Origin: Mycolicibacterium sp. ND9-15
GTDB taxonomy: Bacteria; Actinomycetota; Actinomycetes; Mycobacteriales; Mycobacteriaceae
Length of the DNA: 64,000 nt
NCBI RefSeq assembly: GCF_035918395.1
Contig: NZ_CP142362.1
Span: forward strand, 1,277,501-1,341,500
Direction: 5' to 3'
Of the stretch, positions 1 through 9,509 are shown piece after piece. Every line of letters starts with the position of its first letter. The first letter of the stretch is position 1. The notes beneath the pieces were generated by a model, which was not told where the DNA came from, ran no database searches, and saw only the letters and a list, made by a program, of their open reading frames with translations. A program made the position numbers and the translations under genes.

Positions 1-1
1 C

Positions 2-232
2 AATCGCGAAACCATGGACCTGGCGATGGCGGAGGGTTTCGACTTCGTCGCGATGGGCCGCGCGCTGTTGGCCGAACCCGATCTGCTCAACCGCATCCAG
101 GCCGACAGCTCGGTGCGGTCGATCTGCGATCACTGCAACAAGTGCATGCCCACGATCTACAGCCACACGCACTGCGTGCTGACCGGCGCACCCGACCACT
201 ATCAGCCGTCGGCGGAGCGCGGTTCCACATAG
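2..232 (+). CDS. NADH:flavin oxidoreductase (old yellow enzyme family), C-terminal end only
   Basis: This is the last 76 codons of a gene that begins before the window. The reading frame is open from base 2. The visible protein carries the typical end of the FMN-binding TIM barrel: FVAMGRALLAEPDLLNRI, where the GR and the downstream Leu/Pro form part of the phosphate-binding end of the barrel. A Cys-rich tail (CDHCNKC) follows. Family members reduce activated alkenes with NAD(P)H. The last 31 bases overlap the 3' end of the convergent small gene on the other strand. Substrate cannot be inferred from this fragment. Confidence 0.8.
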   Translation, partial: NRETMDLAMAEGFDFVAMGRALLAEPDLLNRIQADSSVRSICDHCNKCMPTIYSHTHCVLTGAPDHYQPSAERGST

Positions 233-624
233 GCGACCATCGGTTCGGCGTGGATCACCTGGTCGCCCGATGAAACCTCGAGTTCCTTCGCCGAGAACGT
301 GTACGTGACGCCCTCGCTGTCGGCGGTGAACACGCCCTCGCCATCCTCGACCGCCGGAGCGGCGAGCAACGCCTCGTCCCGCATCCGCACACCGCGGTAC
401 TCGTAACGGCCGTTCTTCAGACAAATCGCGACCAGGGCGCTTTCGGTGCGGCCGAAGGCGACCGGGGCAGCGGGCGCTTCGCAGCGTGCATCCGAGTCGA
501 CGAACCCACGGTCGTCGATGGCGATGGCGCTCTGCGCATCGACCGTCGGCGCCAGGAACGCCGCCGCGATGCAGAGCCCGGAAATGCCGACGAACACGAA
601 AGGCGCCCGAGACACCATGCCCAA
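202..624 (-). CDS. Small exported or membrane-anchored hypothetical protein, 140 aa
   Basis: I do not recognise the family. Residues 1-31 look like a signal peptide: short basic start, hydrophobic stretch VFVGISGLCIAAAFLAPTV, then AQS as a possible signal-peptidase site. The mature part is about 110 residues, acidic, with two Cys (in DARCEAP and VAICLKNG) that could form one disulfide. It converges on the flavin oxidoreductase gene, overlapping it by 31 bases. An exported location is inferred from the signal sequence only. Confidence 0.65.
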   Translation of the reverse strand: MGMVSRAPFVFVGISGLCIAAAFLAPTVDAQSAIAIDDRGFVDSDARCEAPAAPVAFGRTESALVAICLKNGRYEYRGVRMRDEALLAAPAVEDGEGVFTADSEGVTYTFSAKELEVSSGDQVIHAEPMVAYVEPRSADG

Positions 625-762
625 TGGTGACCACGATTCGACGCAATCAGCGCGCGACGCGCCGGACGACAGGAGAACTTTCGTCGGGCGGAAGCATTCG
701 AAGCAGCCGACCCCGTGGTCGTAACGCAGCGCGGAGGGTCCCTACCGTTAGAGTTGGCTCCG

Positions 763-3354
763 ATGAGCCGACCCGCCCCACCCGCGCTGACCGTTCGGTA
801 CGACGGATCGACACGAACCTTCGCGGCGGGAAACGATGTCGTCATCGGCCGTGACCTCCGCGCCGACGTTCGCATCGCCCATCCGCTGATCTCCCGGGCG
901 CACCTGGTGTTGCGCTTCGATCAGGGCCGCTGGGTCGCGATCGACAACGGCAGCCTCAACGGAATGTTCGTCAACAACCGCCGGGTGCCCGCCGTCGACA
1001 TCTCCGACGGCCAGACCGTCAACATCGGCAATCCCGACGGCCCACGACTGACGTTCGAGGTCGGCCGTCACCAGGGTGCGGTGGGCCGTACGCCCACCAT
1101 GGCGGTGCCGATCGCCGGCCACCGGCCGGCGGGCAGCTACCCCACCGCTCCGCCCCCGCAGATGTCCGGACCACAGGTAGCACGGCCATACGGACCGCCG
1201 CAGGGTGCGCCGCGTCCGGCATATCCGAGCGCCCCCCCGCCGCCCCGCTATCCGAGCGCACCGCAACCGGTGCGACCGCAGGTGTCACAGTCGATGTCGG
1301 CGCCGGAACTCGAGTCGGCGACGATGATGGGACCGACCGCCGCACCGCGCTCGAGCGACAACCTCGCCACGAGCATGCTCAAGATCCTGCGGCCGAGCCG
1401 GCCCGCCGACAACGTCGCGGGCGCTGTCAAGATCGGCCGCGCGACCGACAACGACATCGTGGTCCCCGACGTGCTGGCCTCGCGCCACCACGCGACCCTG
1501 GTGCCGACCGCTGCCGGCACGGAGATCCAGGACAACCGCAGCATCAACGGCACGTTTGTCAACGGTGCGCGCGTGGAGTCGGCGCTGCTGCACGACGGCG
1601 ACACCGTCACGATCGGCAACATCGACCTCGTCTTCTCCGGCGGCACGCTGGTTCGCCGGACCGAGACCGAGGCCGCCACCCGCACCGGCGGGCTGGAAGT
1701 GCACGGCATCACCTGGACCATCGAGAACAACAAGACGCTGCTGGAGAACATCTCGATCGCCGCGCGGCCGGGCACGCTGACGGCGGTCATCGGTCCATCG
1801 GGTGCCGGAAAGTCGACGTTCGCGCGGTTGGTCGCCGGTTACACCCATCCGACGACGGGCACCGTCACCTTCGAAGGCCACAACGTCCACGCCGAGTACG
1901 CCTCGCTGCGGTCCCGAATCGGGATGGTTCCCCAGGACGACGTGGTGCACGGTCAGCTGACCGTGCGTCAGGCGCTGATGTATGCCGCGGAACTGCGACT
2001 GCCGCCGGACACCACCAAGGCCGACCGCGAGCAGGTCGTCATGCAGGTGCTCGAGGAGCTCGAGATGACCAAGCACCTGGAGACCCGTGTCGACAAGCTC
2101 TCAGGCGGCCAGCGCAAGCGCGCCTCGGTGGCACTCGAACTGCTGACCGGCCCGTCGCTGCTGATCCTCGACGAGCCCACCTCCGGCCTGGACCCCGCGC
2201 TGGACCGTCAGGTCATGACGATGCTGCGCCAACTGGCCGACGCGGGCCGCGTGGTGCTGGTGGTCACGCACTCACTGACCTACCTCGACGTCTGCGACCA
2301 GGTGCTGCTGCTGGCGCCCGGCGGGAAGACCGCGTTCTACGGGCCGCCCGACCAGATCGGGCCCTCGATGGGCACCACCAACTGGGCCGACATCTTCAGC
2401 TCGGTCGCGGGTGACCCCGACGGCGCCAACAAGCGGTTCCTCGCCCACCACGGCCCGCCGTCGCCCGCCCCGCCGACCGAGCAGCCGTCCGATCTGGGCA
2501 GCCCGACCAGCACCAGCGTGCGGCGGCAGTTCTCGACGATCGCCCGCCGTCAGGTGCGGCTGGTGGTGTCCGACCGCGGCTACTTCGCGTTCCTGATGAT
2601 GCTGCCGTTCATCATGGGTGTGTTGTCGCTCTCGGTGCCCGGTGACGTCGGGTTCGGCGTGCCGGTGCCCGCCATGCAGGGCGGCGCGGCGCCCAATGAG
2701 CCGGGGCAGATCCTGGTCATGCTCAACGTGGGCGCCATCTTCATGGGCACCGCGCTGACGATCCGCGCGCTGATCGGTGAGCGGGCGATCTTCCGTCGCG
2801 AGCAGGCCGTCGGATTGTCAACCACCGCATACCTTTTGGCGAAGGTCTTCGTGTTCACGCTGTTCGCGATCGTCCAGTCGGCGATCGTCACGGCGATCGC
2901 GATCATCGGTAAGGGGTGGGGTCCCGGCGCCGTGGACAGTGGTGCGCTGCTGGGCAACCGCAGCGTCGAGTTGTTCGTCGACATCGCGGTGACGACGGTC
3001 GCTGCGGCGATGGTCGGGTTGGCGCTCTCGGCACTGGCGAGGTCCAACGAACAGATCATGCCGCTCTTGGTGGTCGCGATCATGTCGCAGCTGGTGTTCT
3101 CGGGCGGCATGATTCCGGTGACCGACCGCATCGTGCTCGACCAGATGTCGTGGTTCACCCCCGCGCGTTGGGGTTTCGCCGCTTCCGCCTCGACGATCGA
3201 TCTCATCCGGCTGGTTCCGGGGCCGTTGACGCCGGCCGACCGGCACTGGGAACACACGGCGGGAACCTGGCTGTTCGACATGGCGATGCTCGCGCTGATC
3301 TGCATCGGCTACACAGCCTTCGTGCGCTGGCGGATCCGCCTCAGCAGCGCCTAG
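763..3354 (+). CDS. FHA-FHA-ABC transporter (Rv1747-like), ATPase and permease in one chain
   Basis: 863 aa, close to Rv1747 of M. tuberculosis (about 865 aa). Two FHA domains (about residues 10-100 and 217-300, each with an R-S/H-H and N-G core) flank a Pro-rich linker containing the Thr segments GRTPTM and ESATMM. In Rv1747 such linker threonines are phosphorylated by PknF and read by the FHA domains. The ABC domain follows, with Walker A GPSGAGKST (344-352), Q-loop VPQDD, signature LSGGQRKR and Walker B LLILDEP. The C-terminal third is an ABC2-type permease with about six membrane segments. This is an ABCG-like half transporter linked to cell-wall lipid export in M. tuberculosis. Start: I chose the ATG that opens the conserved MSRP...LTVRYDG N-terminus; the frame also extends 16 codons upstream. 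No pknF homologue is visible next to it. Confidence 0.92.
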   Translation: MSRPAPPALTVRYDGSTRTFAAGNDVVIGRDLRADVRIAHPLISRAHLVLRFDQGRWVAIDNGSLNGMFVNNRRVPAVDISDGQTVNIGNPDGPRLTFEVGRHQGAVGRTPTMAVPIAGHRPAGSYPTAPPPQMSGPQVARPYGPPQGAPRPAYPSAPPPPRYPSAPQPVRPQVSQSMSAPELESATMMGPTAAPRSSDNLATSMLKILRPSRPADNVAGAVKIGRATDNDIVVPDVLASRHHATLVPTAAGTEIQDNRSINGTFVNGARVESALLHDGDTVTIGNIDLVFSGGTLVRRTETEAATRTGGLEVHGITWTIENNKTLLENISIAARPGTLTAVIGPSGAGKSTFARLVAGYTHPTTGTVTFEGHNVHAEYASLRSRIGMVPQDDVVHGQLTVRQALMYAAELRLPPDTTKADREQVVMQVLEELEMTKHLETRVDKLSGGQRKRASVALELLTGPSLLILDEPTSGLDPALDRQVMTMLRQLADAGRVVLVVTHSLTYLDVCDQVLLLAPGGKTAFYGPPDQIGPSMGTTNWADIFSSVAGDPDGANKRFLAHHGPPSPAPPTEQPSDLGSPTSTSVRRQFSTIARRQVRLVVSDRGYFAFLMMLPFIMGVLSLSVPGDVGFGVPVPAMQGGAAPNEPGQILVMLNVGAIFMGTALTIRALIGERAIFRREQAVGLSTTAYLLAKVFVFTLFAIVQSAIVTAIAIIGKGWGPGAVDSGALLGNRSVELFVDIAVTTVAAAMVGLALSALARSNEQIMPLLVVAIMSQLVFSGGMIPVTDRIVLDQMSWFTPARWGFAASASTIDLIRLVPGPLTPADRHWEHTAGTWLFDMAMLALICIGYTAFVRWRIRLSSA

Positions 3355-3370
3355 CGCACGTCGGGATGGA

Positions 3371-4645
3371 TCAGTCGCGAGCCGGTGCCAGCCGCTTGAG
3401 CGCAAGCCCGCCCTCGAACGGCCGGTACCCGAACGCGGGCGGGGAGACATAGCCCGTATCCCCCAGCGGCGTGTGCACCTCGGCGACCGTCGGGCCGATC
3501 TCAGCGGCGACCGGGACGAGCGCGTCCAGGTCGAACCGGTACAGCCGGCCCGCATTGCCGGCCAGAATCTTGCGGCAGACGTCCTCGGGCTGGTCGTGCA
3601 GCGCCCAGCGGATCGCCAGCTTGGAGTGCGGCGCGAAGCCTTCCTCGTGTGGATAATCGCTGCCCCACATGACGTGATCGGCGCCGAGATAGCGGATCGT
3701 CGAGGACTCGTACGGCGTCAACTCCGAAGCCAGATAGCAGTTCCGCTTGGCGTAATCGCTGGGCGCCATCGTCAGTTCGTCGATCGACGAGCCGCCGAAC
3801 ATGCCGTAGGTGCGGTTGCCCGCTTCCGTTTTCATCGAGGGCACCATGACGTCGAGCATCATCATCTGGTTCTGCAACCACAGCGTGCCCTGCTCCGTCG
3901 GCACGAACCGCAGTGTCGGGTGGCGCTCGAACACACCGGCGAGTATGAGATGCGAGACGGTGCGCTGCGCCCACATCGCCATCTCGGTGACCAGCACCGC
4001 GTTCGAGGCCGGCTGATCCATCGGCATCAGCGGGCTACCCGCCCCGGCGTGCTGAACCACGGTCAGGTCGAGTTCGGCGCACAGCGTCCAGATCGGTTCG
4101 TAGCGGGTGTGAAACAGCGGTGCGACGTTCGGATCACCGGGTGAGACGGCGGGCAGCAGCACGCCGCCGAAGCAGTCCTGCTCGGCTCCCCAGCGGATCT
4201 CGTCGAGCGCCAGGTCCACATCGTTGGGGAAGACCTGTACCAGTCCCCGGCGCCGCGCCGGGGCCTGCGAGCAGAAGTCGATCTGCCAACGGTTGTGGGC
4301 CTGCACTCCGGCCCACCGCTTCTCGAACTCGTCGCGGGTGCGCGGCAGCGTGATGGTGATGTTCGGCGAGGTCGGGAAGAAGGGCGGGACGGTGTTGGGA
4401 AGCAGCACCTCGGCCGCCACCCCGTCGGCGTTCATTTCCGACATCCGGAGTTCGTGGCTCCAGTTGCGCTGTGCGGTTGCGATGATCAGGTCGTCGAACG
4501 GGCTGACATAGCTCGCCGCCCACGCGTCGAAGTCGTCGTGCAGCCGGGCGGGCAGATACGCCTTGTAGTCGCGCAGGTCGGCCCCCGCATGGGTGTCGGT
4601 CGAGATGACGACGTAGCGATCGATGGTGTCCCACGTGGCGGCCAT
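3371..4645 (-). CDS. Amidohydrolase-2 family metal-dependent hydrolase
   Basis: 424 aa, PF04909-type TIM barrel, related to ACMSD-like decarboxylases and hydrolases. Near the N-terminus VVISTDTHAG gives the D-T-H metal region. Later landmarks are VVQHAGAG, the LRFVPTEQG strand and the C-terminal HVMWGSDYPHEEG motif with the conserved Asp. Mycobacteria encode many paralogues, often in aromatic or steroid breakdown, but the substrate cannot be told here. The ATG at 4645 is preceded by a GAGG-type ribosome site; the frame stays open 11 codons further upstream. It converges with the ABC transporter gene (16-base gap). Confidence 0.85.
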   Translation of the reverse strand: MAATWDTIDRYVVISTDTHAGADLRDYKAYLPARLHDDFDAWAASYVSPFDDLIIATAQRNWSHELRMSEMNADGVAAEVLLPNTVPPFFPTSPNITITLPRTRDEFEKRWAGVQAHNRWQIDFCSQAPARRRGLVQVFPNDVDLALDEIRWGAEQDCFGGVLLPAVSPGDPNVAPLFHTRYEPIWTLCAELDLTVVQHAGAGSPLMPMDQPASNAVLVTEMAMWAQRTVSHLILAGVFERHPTLRFVPTEQGTLWLQNQMMMLDVMVPSMKTEAGNRTYGMFGGSSIDELTMAPSDYAKRNCYLASELTPYESSTIRYLGADHVMWGSDYPHEEGFAPHSKLAIRWALHDQPEDVCRKILAGNAGRLYRFDLDALVPVAAEIGPTVAEVHTPLGDTGYVSPPAFGYRPFEGGLALKRLAPARD

Positions 4646-4702
4646 CTGCCCATCCTCACCTCGGACAGACGGCCGCACGCGGAATTCGACGCTATTGATG
4701 CC

Positions 4703-5266
4703 TCACTGGCCGTGGATGTCCAGACTGTGCGCGGCGGCGAAGGCCAGTGCCTGATCGATGTCGATCTTCGCGCCGCGAAGGCTCGCGGTGGTCCACAACG
4801 TCGCATCGGTCCGGGCGCCGCGCAGGTCGGCCGCGTCCATTCGGACGTTCTGCACTCGAGCACCGGTCAGGTCCGCGCCGCGCAGTATCGCCTTGCGCAG
4901 ATCGGCGTCGACGAGACCGGTCTCGCGCAACCGGCATCCGGTCAGATCGACACCCCGCAGATCGCACCCGCCGAGCACCGCAAGTGTCAGGTCGACATCG
5001 ACCAGCGACAGCGGCCGCAACCGGCTCCCGGTGAACACCGAGCCGAGCATCGTGCACTGTCGAAAGACACTGTGGTGCAGCGTCGCCCGCTCGAAGCGGC
5101 AGTTCCGGAATGCGGATCCGACATGCTCGGACTCGGTGAGGTCGACACCGCGGAAGTCACACTCGTCGAACACCATCCGCTTGGTGCGAAGCCTGCTGAG
5201 GTCGTCGTCGCGGAAGTCGCGGCCGGTGAATTCCTCGTCGGCCCAGACCGTTTCGTCTGCGCGCAC
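4703..5266 (-). CDS. mfpA: MfpA pentapeptide-repeat protein (DNA-mimic, gyrase-interacting)
   Basis: 187 aa, almost all built of A(D/N)LXX-type pentapeptides (examples: CDLRGVDLTGCRL, ADLRKAILRGADLTGA), which form a right-handed four-sided beta helix. In M. tuberculosis and M. smegmatis MfpA mimics B-form DNA, binds gyrase and lowers fluoroquinolone susceptibility. Identity rests on the repeats, the length (183 aa in M. tuberculosis) and its place as last gene of the conserved mfp conservon. The GTG start lies 3 bases past the mfpB stop, so translation is probably coupled. The C-terminal 30 residues (IDIDQALAFAAAHSLDIHG) leave the repeat pattern, as in the family. Confidence 0.95.
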   Translation of the reverse strand: MRADETVWADEEFTGRDFRDDDLSRLRTKRMVFDECDFRGVDLTESEHVGSAFRNCRFERATLHHSVFRQCTMLGSVFTGSRLRPLSLVDVDLTLAVLGGCDLRGVDLTGCRLRETGLVDADLRKAILRGADLTGARVQNVRMDAADLRGARTDATLWTTASLRGAKIDIDQALAFAAAHSLDIHGQ

Positions 5267-5269
5267 CGA

Positions 5270-5872
5270 TCAGCCGGGCAGCGAGGTCAGGCTGTTGAGC
5301 GCGTACTCGGTGACCGCGATCAACGCGGCCTTCGCGGAGTTCCGTTCTCGGGCGTCGACGGTGATCACCGGAATATGCTCGGCCAGGGCCAGCGCCTTGC
5401 GCACCGCGGCGACGGGATGTCTTGGCGCGCTGTCGAACTGGTTGACTGCGATCAGGAACGGAAGGTTGCGCGCCTCGAAGAAGTCCACTGCGGCGAAGCT
5501 GTCCTGCAGGCGCCGCACGTCGACGAGGATGATCGCTCCTATCGCGCCGCGAACAAGGTCGTCCCACATGAACCAGAACCGGCGCTGTCCGGGGGTTCCG
5601 AACAAATACAACACCAGGTCGTCGGCGAGGGTGATGCGGCCGAAATCCATGGCCACCGTGGTGGTGTTCTTCTGCGGGGTGGCTTCCAGGCCGTCGACGC
5701 CGGCCGACGCGTTGGTCACCAACGCCTCGGTCCGCAGCGGCATGATCTCCGAAACCGCGCCGACGAACGTCGTCTTCCCGGCGCCGAATCCACCGGAGAT
5801 GACGATCTTCGTCGAAACTGCCTGCCCGGGCGTGTTCGGCCCCCGGCGTTCCTCAAAGTGCCTTGAGGCCAC
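5270..5872 (-). CDS. mfpB: MfpB, Ras-like small GTPase of the mfp conservon
   Basis: 200 aa GTPase of the CvnD/Rv3362c type. Motifs visible: P-loop GGFGAGKT (27-34), a G3 region FGTPGQ (FGTPGQRRFWF), and NQFD as the base-recognition motif. MfpB has been reported to work with MfpA in modulating quinolone action on gyrase in mycobacteria. It overlaps mfpC by 20 bases and ends 3 bases before mfpA. The first about 18 residues before STKIVISGG are unconserved in character, so a later start is possible. Confidence 0.95.
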   Translation of the reverse strand: MASRHFEERRGPNTPGQAVSTKIVISGGFGAGKTTFVGAVSEIMPLRTEALVTNASAGVDGLEATPQKNTTTVAMDFGRITLADDLVLYLFGTPGQRRFWFMWDDLVRGAIGAIILVDVRRLQDSFAAVDFFEARNLPFLIAVNQFDSAPRHPVAAVRKALALAEHIPVITVDARERNSAKAALIAVTEYALNSLTSLPG

Positions 5873-6218
5873 GCAGTGTCCTTCCTATCAGCTCACGTCT
5901 TTCGTCGACGGTGGTCGACTCGGTCAAGGTGCCGCGCACCGCCACATAACCCTGCGTCACCAGGTCGCCGATCAGCACCCGCGCCACGCCGAGCGGCAAG
6001 GACAACTTCGCGGCGATCTCGGCGACCGAAGGGTGATCCACGCATATCCCCAGGATCTGAACCCGCACGTCATTATTCGGCCACCGGGGTGGCTTGCCCG
6101 AGTCGATGGTCTCGATCGGCGCTTCCAGCGGTAGGTAGACGCGGGAGTCGGTGCGGCCCGCGGTCAGAATGTACGGCCGGACCAGGCTCGCCTCGTCCCA
6201 ACCCTCCGGATCGTCCAT
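5853..6218 (-). CDS. mfpC: MfpC, DUF742 winged-helix protein of the conservon
   Basis: 121 aa, DUF742 (CvnC/Rv3363c). The sequence has the typical RPYxLTxGRT segment (VRPYILTAGRTDS) followed by a winged-helix-like part (HPSVAEIAAKLSLPLGVARVLIGDLVTQGYV). In conservons DUF742 proteins sit between the roadblock protein and the GTPase and are thought to be part of a membrane-associated G-protein-like complex. It starts 7 bases after mfpD stops and overlaps mfpB. Confidence 0.93.
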   Translation of the reverse strand: MDDPEGWDEASLVRPYILTAGRTDSRVYLPLEAPIETIDSGKPPRWPNNDVRVQILGICVDHPSVAEIAAKLSLPLGVARVLIGDLVTQGYVAVRGTLTESTTVDERRELIGRTLRGLKAL

Positions 6219-6225
6219 GGGCGGC

Positions 6226-6633
6226 TCACGAATGCTGGGGTGCGCGCCGCCGTGCCGACTGGACGACGGTGCCCACCCGTTCGACCAGTATCGCCATCTC
6301 GTAACCGATTTGGCCGATGTCGCAGTTGCGGGTCGCCAGGGTGGCTAGATTCGAGCCGTCGCCGACCCGCATCAGCAGCAGGTAGCCGTTCTCCATCTCG
6401 ACCACCGACTGCAGCACGTGGCCGCCGTCGAAAAGTTGCGCCGCGCCCGTCGACAGGCTGGCCAGACCGGACGCGACGGCCGCGAGCTGGTCGGCGCGCT
6501 CGGTCGGGATGTGTTCGCTGGCGGCCATCAGCAGTCCGTCGGCGGAAACCAGCACGGCATGGGAGACCCCCGACACTTCGCGGGCGAATCTGGAAACCAG
6601 CCAGTCGAGCGAGTCGCGCTGCGTCGGCTTCAT
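6226..6633 (-). CDS. mfpD: MfpD, roadblock/LC7 protein of the conservon
   Basis: 135 aa roadblock/LC7 domain protein (CvnB/Rv3364c type). Characteristic stretches are [33 protein letters not shown] and [12 protein letters not shown]. Roadblock proteins act as GTPase-activating or adaptor partners of the small GTPase in the same operon. It overlaps the end of mfpE by four bases (ATGA). Confidence 0.95.
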   Translation of the reverse strand: MKPTQRDSLDWLVSRFAREVSGVSHAVLVSADGLLMAASEHIPTERADQLAAVASGLASLSTGAAQLFDGGHVLQSVVEMENGYLLLMRVGDGSNLATLATRNCDIGQIGYEMAILVERVGTVVQSARRRAPQHS

Positions 6634-9296
6634 TCGGTATCGGTTCCCCTGGTCTGTCTTGAGTGCGAGCGCCCGGCATGGACCCCGCCGAAATGGCTGC
6701 TGATGCTCGCGCGAACAGCTTCCGGATCCGGTTCTGCGTCGAACTCAGCCGCCGATGCTACCTCGTCGTCGCCGCTGTCCGCCGCGCCCGGCACCAGGTG
6801 AGCACCGGGGGTGCGCACCGGAAGGCCCTCGTCGGTGCGTTGCGTGACCGGCGCTTCGTCCGCGGCGGCAGCGGCCGACCAGCCGCGGTCCCACACCGAC
6901 TCCCAGTTCAGGTCCTCGCTGTTGGCGATTTCCGTCGGGTCGACCAGCCACTCCGAGAGCATGCTCTGGTAGATCGAGTCGTCCGAACCGGCCGTCACCG
7001 CCGGTTTGGCCCGCGGGGACGGTGGCGACTGAACAACCGGCTCCGGCGTCCGGTCGCTCGCCGCCTGCGCCCGCGCCGCGAAGAATCCGGAGGTGTCGGT
7101 CGGGCGGTTGGCGGGTTCGGGATCCGGCGCCTGCGCAGGCATCGAGCCCGCAGGCCACTCTTCTTCGTACACCTGCGGTTCGGCAGCGGGCGCGGCCGCC
7201 AGCGAGGCGGGAATGTCCGAGATGCCGCTGGCGCCCGGATTGCGATGGGGCAGCAGCGAGATCGGGACCTCGGAGTGGCCGTTTAGATGCTCGACCTCCC
7301 TGTGGTCGTCGTCGAGCGCCAACGCCGTCGCGATACCCGCGTGCGCATCGGCGGGCACCGCATACTCGGGTTCGCTGAACTGATGTGGCTGCCCGGCTCC
7401 GCTGAGCAGCTCGGCCGGCACGTAAACACCCGCTGTCGTACCCGAATTCGGCTCGCCGGCCACCGTACTGCGTAGCCGGACCACCAGCCCGTGCTGGGCC
7501 GCGAGGCGACCGACCACGAACAACCCCATATGCCGCGCGGTGTACGGGTCGACCTGCCCGCCGGACTGCAGTCGGGTGTTGGCGACCCGCAGATCGGACT
7601 CGGTCATGCCGAGCCCGATGTCGCTCACCTCGATGACCAGCCCGCCGTTGGCCGTGTGCACCGCCGACACCCGCACTTGTGAGATCGGCGGTGAATAGCG
7701 CAGCGCATTGTCGAGCAGTTCGGCCAGCAGGTGGACCAGGTCGCCGGCGACCCCACCGGTGACCTCGCTGTCGGGCACGGTCGCGGTTACCACGCGCGTG
7801 TAGTCCTCGACCTCGGATGCCGCGGCGTTGATCACCGCCGATATCGGGACCGGCTCGGCCTGTTCGCGCGGCACCTTCGCGCCCGACAACACGAGCAGGT
7901 TCGCGCCATTGCGGCGCATTCGGGCGGCCAGGTGGTCCAACCGGAACAGGTTTTCCAACCGCTGCGGGTCCTCCTCGTTGCGTTCCAGCCGGTCGATCAG
8001 CGACAGCTGCTGGTCGACCAGCGACCGGCTGCGCCGCGAGAGGGTTTCGAACATGTCCCCGATCTGCAGCTGCAGCCGCGCTTGTTCGGCGGCGAGGAAG
8101 ACGGCCTGCTCGTGCAGTTCGTCGACGGCGTGCGCGACCTGACCCACCTCTTCGGAAGTGTGCACCGGGATCGGTGTGATCTGCGAAGCATCCCCACCCG
8201 CGCGAACCCGCTCGATCTCGGTGGTCAGATCCTCATGGGCGACCTTGAGGGCACTGTCACGCAGTCGCCGCAGCGGGCGCACCAGCGTGCGTGCCACCAG
8301 AATCACGATGATCAGCGCGATGAGGATCGTCCCGCCGATGATCACCGCATCGCGGATCAACGTGGTGCGCGCAGCGTCGGCCCGGTCCCGGACAGCGGAG
8401 GTGATCGCCGGGGTGGTGCGCTCGATGACCTGACGCGCGATCTGGTCGGTGGCGGCCACCGACGCCAGCAGCTCAGGATTGTTCACCACCGGCACCGCCG
8501 GGTCGGTCATCAGCGCCATCCGCTTGACGAACTCGGCCTGCAGCTTCTCGGCGTCCGGCGATCCGACGCCGAGCACCTGGCTCATCCCGAAGAGCGTCGA
8601 CGGCTCGGTGCCCGCGAGCGCGATCACCGCGGTCCGCAACTCGGGCTCGGGCAACTCCGCGCCGCGGGTGAGGGCGAGCGTCTGCATCATCATCTGGCCC
8701 CGCGCCCCGACCGCGCGGGACAAGCCGAGCGTCTCGGCGCGGATCCGCTCGTCGTCGATGCGGACCGAGCCGGTGATCGCATCCTCGGCGGGCAGCAGCA
8801 GCAACGCGTAGGCCTGCATACTGTCGCGCAGTCCGATGCTGTTCGAGGTGACCTTCTCCACCAAGACCTGACCACCGTTGGTCATCGTCGTGACGGCCTG
8901 GCGGACGTCGGGCGCGATGTCGGTGCTGTCCAATCGGCGCTGCAGATCCCGGCGGCTGTTGTCGAACTGGGTCAGCGCGCCCTGGATGTCGCCGTCGGTG
9001 GAGCTCGCCAGCATGGCACGTTCCAGCGCCGCCATGTAGCTCTCGATGGCCGGCACCAACTCGGCGCGATCGGCGGCGCGATGCAAGTCGGATTCGGCCG
9101 TCGCGCTGTTGTAGATACGCAAGCCGCCGAACGTTCCGGCCAGAATCAGCGGCACCAATACGATCGCGAAAACTTTCCAGCGGACTGGCCAATTGGACAA
9201 TGCCCACGGCGACGGCCGCTTGACCGGCGGCTCTGGTGTGCGTTCGAAATCGACCAGCGTGCCATCGGCCTGCTTGAGTTGGGAGAACACGCTCAT
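6630..9296 (-). CDS. mfpE: MfpE, histidine-kinase-like membrane receptor of the conservon
   Basis: 888 aa, first gene of the operon (Rv3365c type, about 876 aa). One membrane helix near residues 40-60 ([15 protein letters not shown]), an extracytoplasmic nitrate-sensor-like helical domain, a second membrane helix ([18 protein letters not shown]), a HAMP-like linker and a GHKL ATPase (N box [16 protein letters not shown]1 [10 protein letters not shown]). No phospho-accepting HxxxxN/P H-box is evident, as is usual for conservon CvnA proteins. The C-terminal about 250 residues are Pro/Glu/Ala-rich and probably disordered. The operon promoter must lie in the 213 bases between this start and the neighbouring methyltransferase stop. 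Confidence 0.93.
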   Translation of the reverse strand: MSVFSQLKQADGTLVDFERTPEPPVKRPSPWALSNWPVRWKVFAIVLVPLILAGTFGGLRIYNSATAESDLHRAADRAELVPAIESYMAALERAMLASSTDGDIQGALTQFDNSRRDLQRRLDSTDIAPDVRQAVTTMTNGGQVLVEKVTSNSIGLRDSMQAYALLLLPAEDAITGSVRIDDERIRAETLGLSRAVGARGQMMMQTLALTRGAELPEPELRTAVIALAGTEPSTLFGMSQVLGVGSPDAEKLQAEFVKRMALMTDPAVPVVNNPELLASVAATDQIARQVIERTTPAITSAVRDRADAARTTLIRDAVIIGGTILIALIIVILVARTLVRPLRRLRDSALKVAHEDLTTEIERVRAGGDASQITPIPVHTSEEVGQVAHAVDELHEQAVFLAAEQARLQLQIGDMFETLSRRSRSLVDQQLSLIDRLERNEEDPQRLENLFRLDHLAARMRRNGANLLVLSGAKVPREQAEPVPISAVINAAASEVEDYTRVVTATVPDSEVTGGVAGDLVHLLAELLDNALRYSPPISQVRVSAVHTANGGLVIEVSDIGLGMTESDLRVANTRLQSGGQVDPYTARHMGLFVVGRLAAQHGLVVRLRSTVAGEPNSGTTAGVYVPAELLSGAGQPHQFSEPEYAVPADAHAGIATALALDDDHREVEHLNGHSEVPISLLPHRNPGASGISDIPASLAAAPAAEPQVYEEEWPAGSMPAQAPDPEPANRPTDTSGFFAARAQAASDRTPEPVVQSPPSPRAKPAVTAGSDDSIYQSMLSEWLVDPTEIANSEDLNWESVWDRGWSAAAAADEAPVTQRTDEGLPVRTPGAHLVPGAADSGDDEVASAAEFDAEPDPEAVRASISSHFGGVHAGRSHSRQTRGTDTE

Positions 9297-9509
9297 CGCT
9301 TCAGAAGACTTTCTACTGATTCCTACTTGTATTGCCCCTCCGCGGCCGGGCGCGTTCCGGCCCTGGCAATTGGTCGAGTATGCCAGCGAAATGCAGTCGA
9401 TTCCACAATTCTTACTGAACAGACAGACTTCATAATCGCAGGTCGCAGACGGTGTAAGGATTCCGAGCGAATACCGGAACCCGTTCGTGATGCGACCGCC
9501 CGCGGACCG

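Noticed and set aside
4295..5866. 523-codon + strand frame opposite the mfpA/mfpB region
   Set aside because: Shadow of the conservon; no family character.
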